Assembly (NCBI GenBank): GCA_003142375.1
Contig: PLME01000023.1
Coordinates: 1 to 54,160, forward strand
Length of the DNA stretch: 54,160 nt
Origin: Dehalococcoidia bacterium
Lineage (GTDB): Bacteria; Chloroflexota; Dehalococcoidia; GIF9; UBA5629
Direction: 5' to 3'
The position numbers and the translations under genes are program-made. Below the pieces are notes generated by a model. The model saw nothing but the letters and a program-made list of their open reading frames with translations, did not search any database and was not told the origin of the DNA. Below, one piece after another: positions 52,259-54,160 of the stretch (the stretch's first letter is position 1; each line of letters opens with the position of its first letter).

Positions 52259-53506
52259 TTAAGTTAGTTTTGCGCTTCTATGATGCTCAGCACGTTTTCT
52301 TGCGACAGTCCTCATTAGGTTTAGTGCAGGATTTACAGTTGCTGAAAGTGTCTGGTTTACAAATTGTCTTCTTCTTGTACCTAATGGTAGCATTTTGTTA
52401 ATAATTGGATGTAGCAAACTAACATATCTCCAAGTAGTAGTCGAAATAATCATATCAAACTCATACTGCAATTTTGTTATTTGAGCTTCCTTTTCTTGTA
52501 AAGTGGCGTGCAATCTAGATATTTCAACATCTTTCTCTTTTAGACTAGTTTGTAATTTGTATATTGTAGTCTTTTCAGCGCATGGCATTGTCCAATAAGA
52601 TGCAATCCGGGAAAGTGTCACGTCTGGTGACATTGAATAAAAATCTATGTTGTTTTTCACCAATTCAGGGTCGCTATCATATTCGTTGAAATAAGATTTA
52701 ATTGTATCGTTCAAGGTAAATGTTCGATTAGCAAATTGAATTACATCCTCGGCAAAACTCAGGGACATCTGTTTTCTTACACTAGGATATATAAAAAGTT
52801 TAGTATCACCAAGGTATTCCGGACGCCCATCCAGTATTGCCGGGTCAAGAGCTGTAAGCCCCAATGAATGCAATATCTGGTTGGCTTCGTGAAGAAAAAG
52901 AGAATTAGAGCAATGGTTCACACTGAAGAAAAGCCGTTGCTGCCGCCAATTCTTTTCAATGAAGTCTGACACTTTTATGTCGATTACACTTTCTCGTTTT
53001 CTCAACTCAGCTAGATTGTTTGAGAGAATGGTCTTGAGAAATTCTAGGGGGTAAATTTCGTTCATCTGAATATATGAGATGCATTCTTGCCAGTCCAGAC
53101 CATGGTGATAGGCTTTCAAGATATTCAAGTCATGATAATCACTGAAATGGCCAGTGACCACACCTCCATTATTATCCCGCAAATATATGGTCTCTGGATT
53201 ATATCCGGTAAAATAAGCAACCGGGATACTAATAGCCGTAGCGTCATTTTTCATATAACCTAAAAGAAACTTTGTCCCGAGCTTGCGAAAGTTACCTCTA
53301 TAATTGGCTTCGACGGGTTGGTAGATGAATAAGTCCAAATTTCTTACAGTCTCTTGAACTCCTTCATCTTCATCCGGACTGAGTAGGTGAATTGATTTGA
53401 TGGGTAACTCTTCGTAAATACTTGAAAATTCAGTGCTGCATCGAAGAATCAGGCTCAATGGATGATTTTGGCAATTACCGTATACAGAAAACTTCAATCG
53501 AGACAT
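52259..53506 (-). CDS. WcbI-like polysaccharide biosynthesis protein with coiled-coil tail
   Basis: The 415-residue protein opens with KFSVYGNCQNHPLSLIL; the GNCQ motif near the start is the hallmark of the WcbI family of putative acyltransferases in capsule synthesis. Further WcbI-like features are FIYQPVEANYRG and the PVAYFTGYNP segment. Residues ~1-310 form the WcbI-like domain. At ~325-365 is a coiled coil (LQTSLKEKDVEISRLHATL, then EKEAQITKLQYEF), followed by TTTWRYVSLLHPIINKMLPLGTRRR, a layout shared with the tails of the large glycosyltransferases at 42673 and 45957. It lies on the opposite strand, eight bases downstream of a broken restriction gene. Acyl transfer to the glycan is inference. 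Confidence 0.72.
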   Translation of the reverse strand: MSRLKFSVYGNCQNHPLSLILRCSTEFSSIYEELPIKSIHLLSPDEDEGVQETVRNLDLFIYQPVEANYRGNFRKLGTKFLLGYMKNDATAISIPVAYFTGYNPETIYLRDNNGGVVTGHFSDYHDLNILKAYHHGLDWQECISYIQMNEIYPLEFLKTILSNNLAELRKRESVIDIKVSDFIEKNWRQQRLFFSVNHCSNSLFLHEANQILHSLGLTALDPAILDGRPEYLGDTKLFIYPSVRKQMSLSFAEDVIQFANRTFTLNDTIKSYFNEYDSDPELVKNNIDFYSMSPDVTLSRIASYWTMPCAEKTTIYKLQTSLKEKDVEISRLHATLQEKEAQITKLQYEFDMIISTTTWRYVSLLHPIINKMLPLGTRRRQFVNQTLSATVNPALNLMRTVARKRAEHHRSAKLT

Positions 53507-53514
53507 GACTTCTC

Positions 53515-54048
53515 TCAGTTTAGATAGACAATTTCGAAACTTTGACGTCTAAGCCTCCAGTTCTGCAATAAAACTAGAAAGGCTTCATCCACAGGCTTGA
53601 TTTCTAGTTGCCTTTCCATAGCTGGCAGGCTTCCAGATTGGACTTTCGTTGGTGCTAGGTATAATAGGTCAGGGAATCGACTAGTTAATTTTTCTGGATC
53701 ATCGAACCAAAGAATTAGTCGTTCATGGTCTGCATTAAAGACTTGAAGCCGTTCAAAATTAGTTAAAATACAATAAGGAATCTTTTTACCACGTGCATAT
53801 TTGAAGATCTGCTTTTCTTCTATAGTACGATCACCTAACCGATCGTTAGAACGGGGTAGCATACCGAATTTCTTGGCTTCCAAGATTAGAACGGGCTGGC
53901 CGTCTATCTCTAGTCCTACATCTACAATTCCAACACCACGAATATAACCTTCACGCCTATAATTTGTAAATCCGCTAGGATCGTTATGCACGTTCCACCC
54001 TAATGCTTCAAACAATAGATCGATATAATCAGCTCTAACATCTGCCTC
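53515..54048 (-). pseudogene. Restriction-enzyme N-terminal (PD-(D/E)XK) fragment, disrupted
   Basis: The frame reads EADVRADYIDLLFEALGWNV at its start, the conserved N-terminus of large restriction enzymes of the type I/IIG kind, followed by the nuclease core (VDVGLEIDGQPVLILEAKK, with D, E and K of the PD-(D/E)XK motif) and the CILTNFERLQVFN strand. A TAG (54049-54051) lies directly before this block, and the upstream bases in the same frame (HKFSTTV) also resemble the family, so a stop seems to have cut the gene. The only start left is a TTG at 54015, within the conserved region. At the other end the frame stops ~10 residues after NWR, where the family normally continues into a helicase or methylase. 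Hence a decayed remnant is likely; a short functional nuclease is possible but less so. Confidence 0.65.
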
Positions 54049-54160
54049 CTAAACCGTAGTTGAAAATTTATGGGCATTATTAATGAGATAATACTATGTG
54101 AATATATTAGGGTGTGCCGCTGGTAAAAGTCCACCATGCTGAGCCTGAGCTCCACCCAGC

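Overview
The window reads as a chromosomal segment of an anaerobic bacterium. My best guess is a Chloroflexota lineage near Dehalococcoidia. This is an inference from gene content: a siroheme-dependent (Ahb) heme pathway, membrane-anchored Fn3-like surface proteins and lipoproteins, archaeal-type STT3 oligosaccharyltransferases and a divergent FtsZ/tubulin GTPase. No rRNA, tRNA or CRISPR array was recognised, so the placement cannot be tested here.

Region 1 (1-13.3 kb): a complete glutamyl-tRNA-to-heme gene set on the + strand, in the order MerR-type regulator, ahbC, ahbD, fused ahbA-ahbB, precorrin-2 dehydrogenase, hemA, hemC, cobA-hemD fusion, hemB, hemL. Genes overlap or are a few bases apart, which indicates one operon. 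HemA and HemL make 5-aminolevulinate. HemB, HemC and HemD make uroporphyrinogen III. CobA and the dehydrogenase lead to siroheme, and AhbAB, AhbC and AhbD convert siroheme to heme. Two related surface-protein genes flank this operon as imperfect direct repeats of about 0.8 kb.

Region 2 (12.3-21.8 kb): a cell-surface block. It holds an Fn3-like anchored protein, three tandem paralogous lipoproteins with Ig-like and CARDB-like domains, and two adjacent STT3-family oligosaccharyltransferases. The secreted proteins carry several N-X-S/T sequons, so the block may couple protein N-glycosylation to candidate substrates.

Region 3 (21.8-37.2 kb): housekeeping and signalling genes. A PAS/HD-GYP protein (minus strand) is followed by CTP synthase, a small transaldolase, Rho, a secreted IPT/TIG-repeat protein, a CheX-like phosphatase and the FtsZ/tubulin-like GTPase. 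Next comes an orphan phage-terminase cassette on the minus strand with a fold-back repeat, then a second, membrane-bound PAS/HD-GYP protein. A/T-rich degenerate repeats lie on both sides of the terminase and HD-GYP segment.

Region 4 (37.2-54.2 kb): a surface-polysaccharide locus, visibly more A/T-rich from about 39.3 kb. It has GT2 glycosyltransferases, SAM methyltransferases, an ABC-2 exporter pair (Wzm/Wzt-like) and very large fusion enzymes combining methyltransferase, GT2 and GT4 modules. Several of these share a coiled-coil tail and an EGW-type motif, and two carry a nearly identical 132-bp segment. The locus ends with a WcbI-like protein and a broken restriction-enzyme N-terminal fragment.
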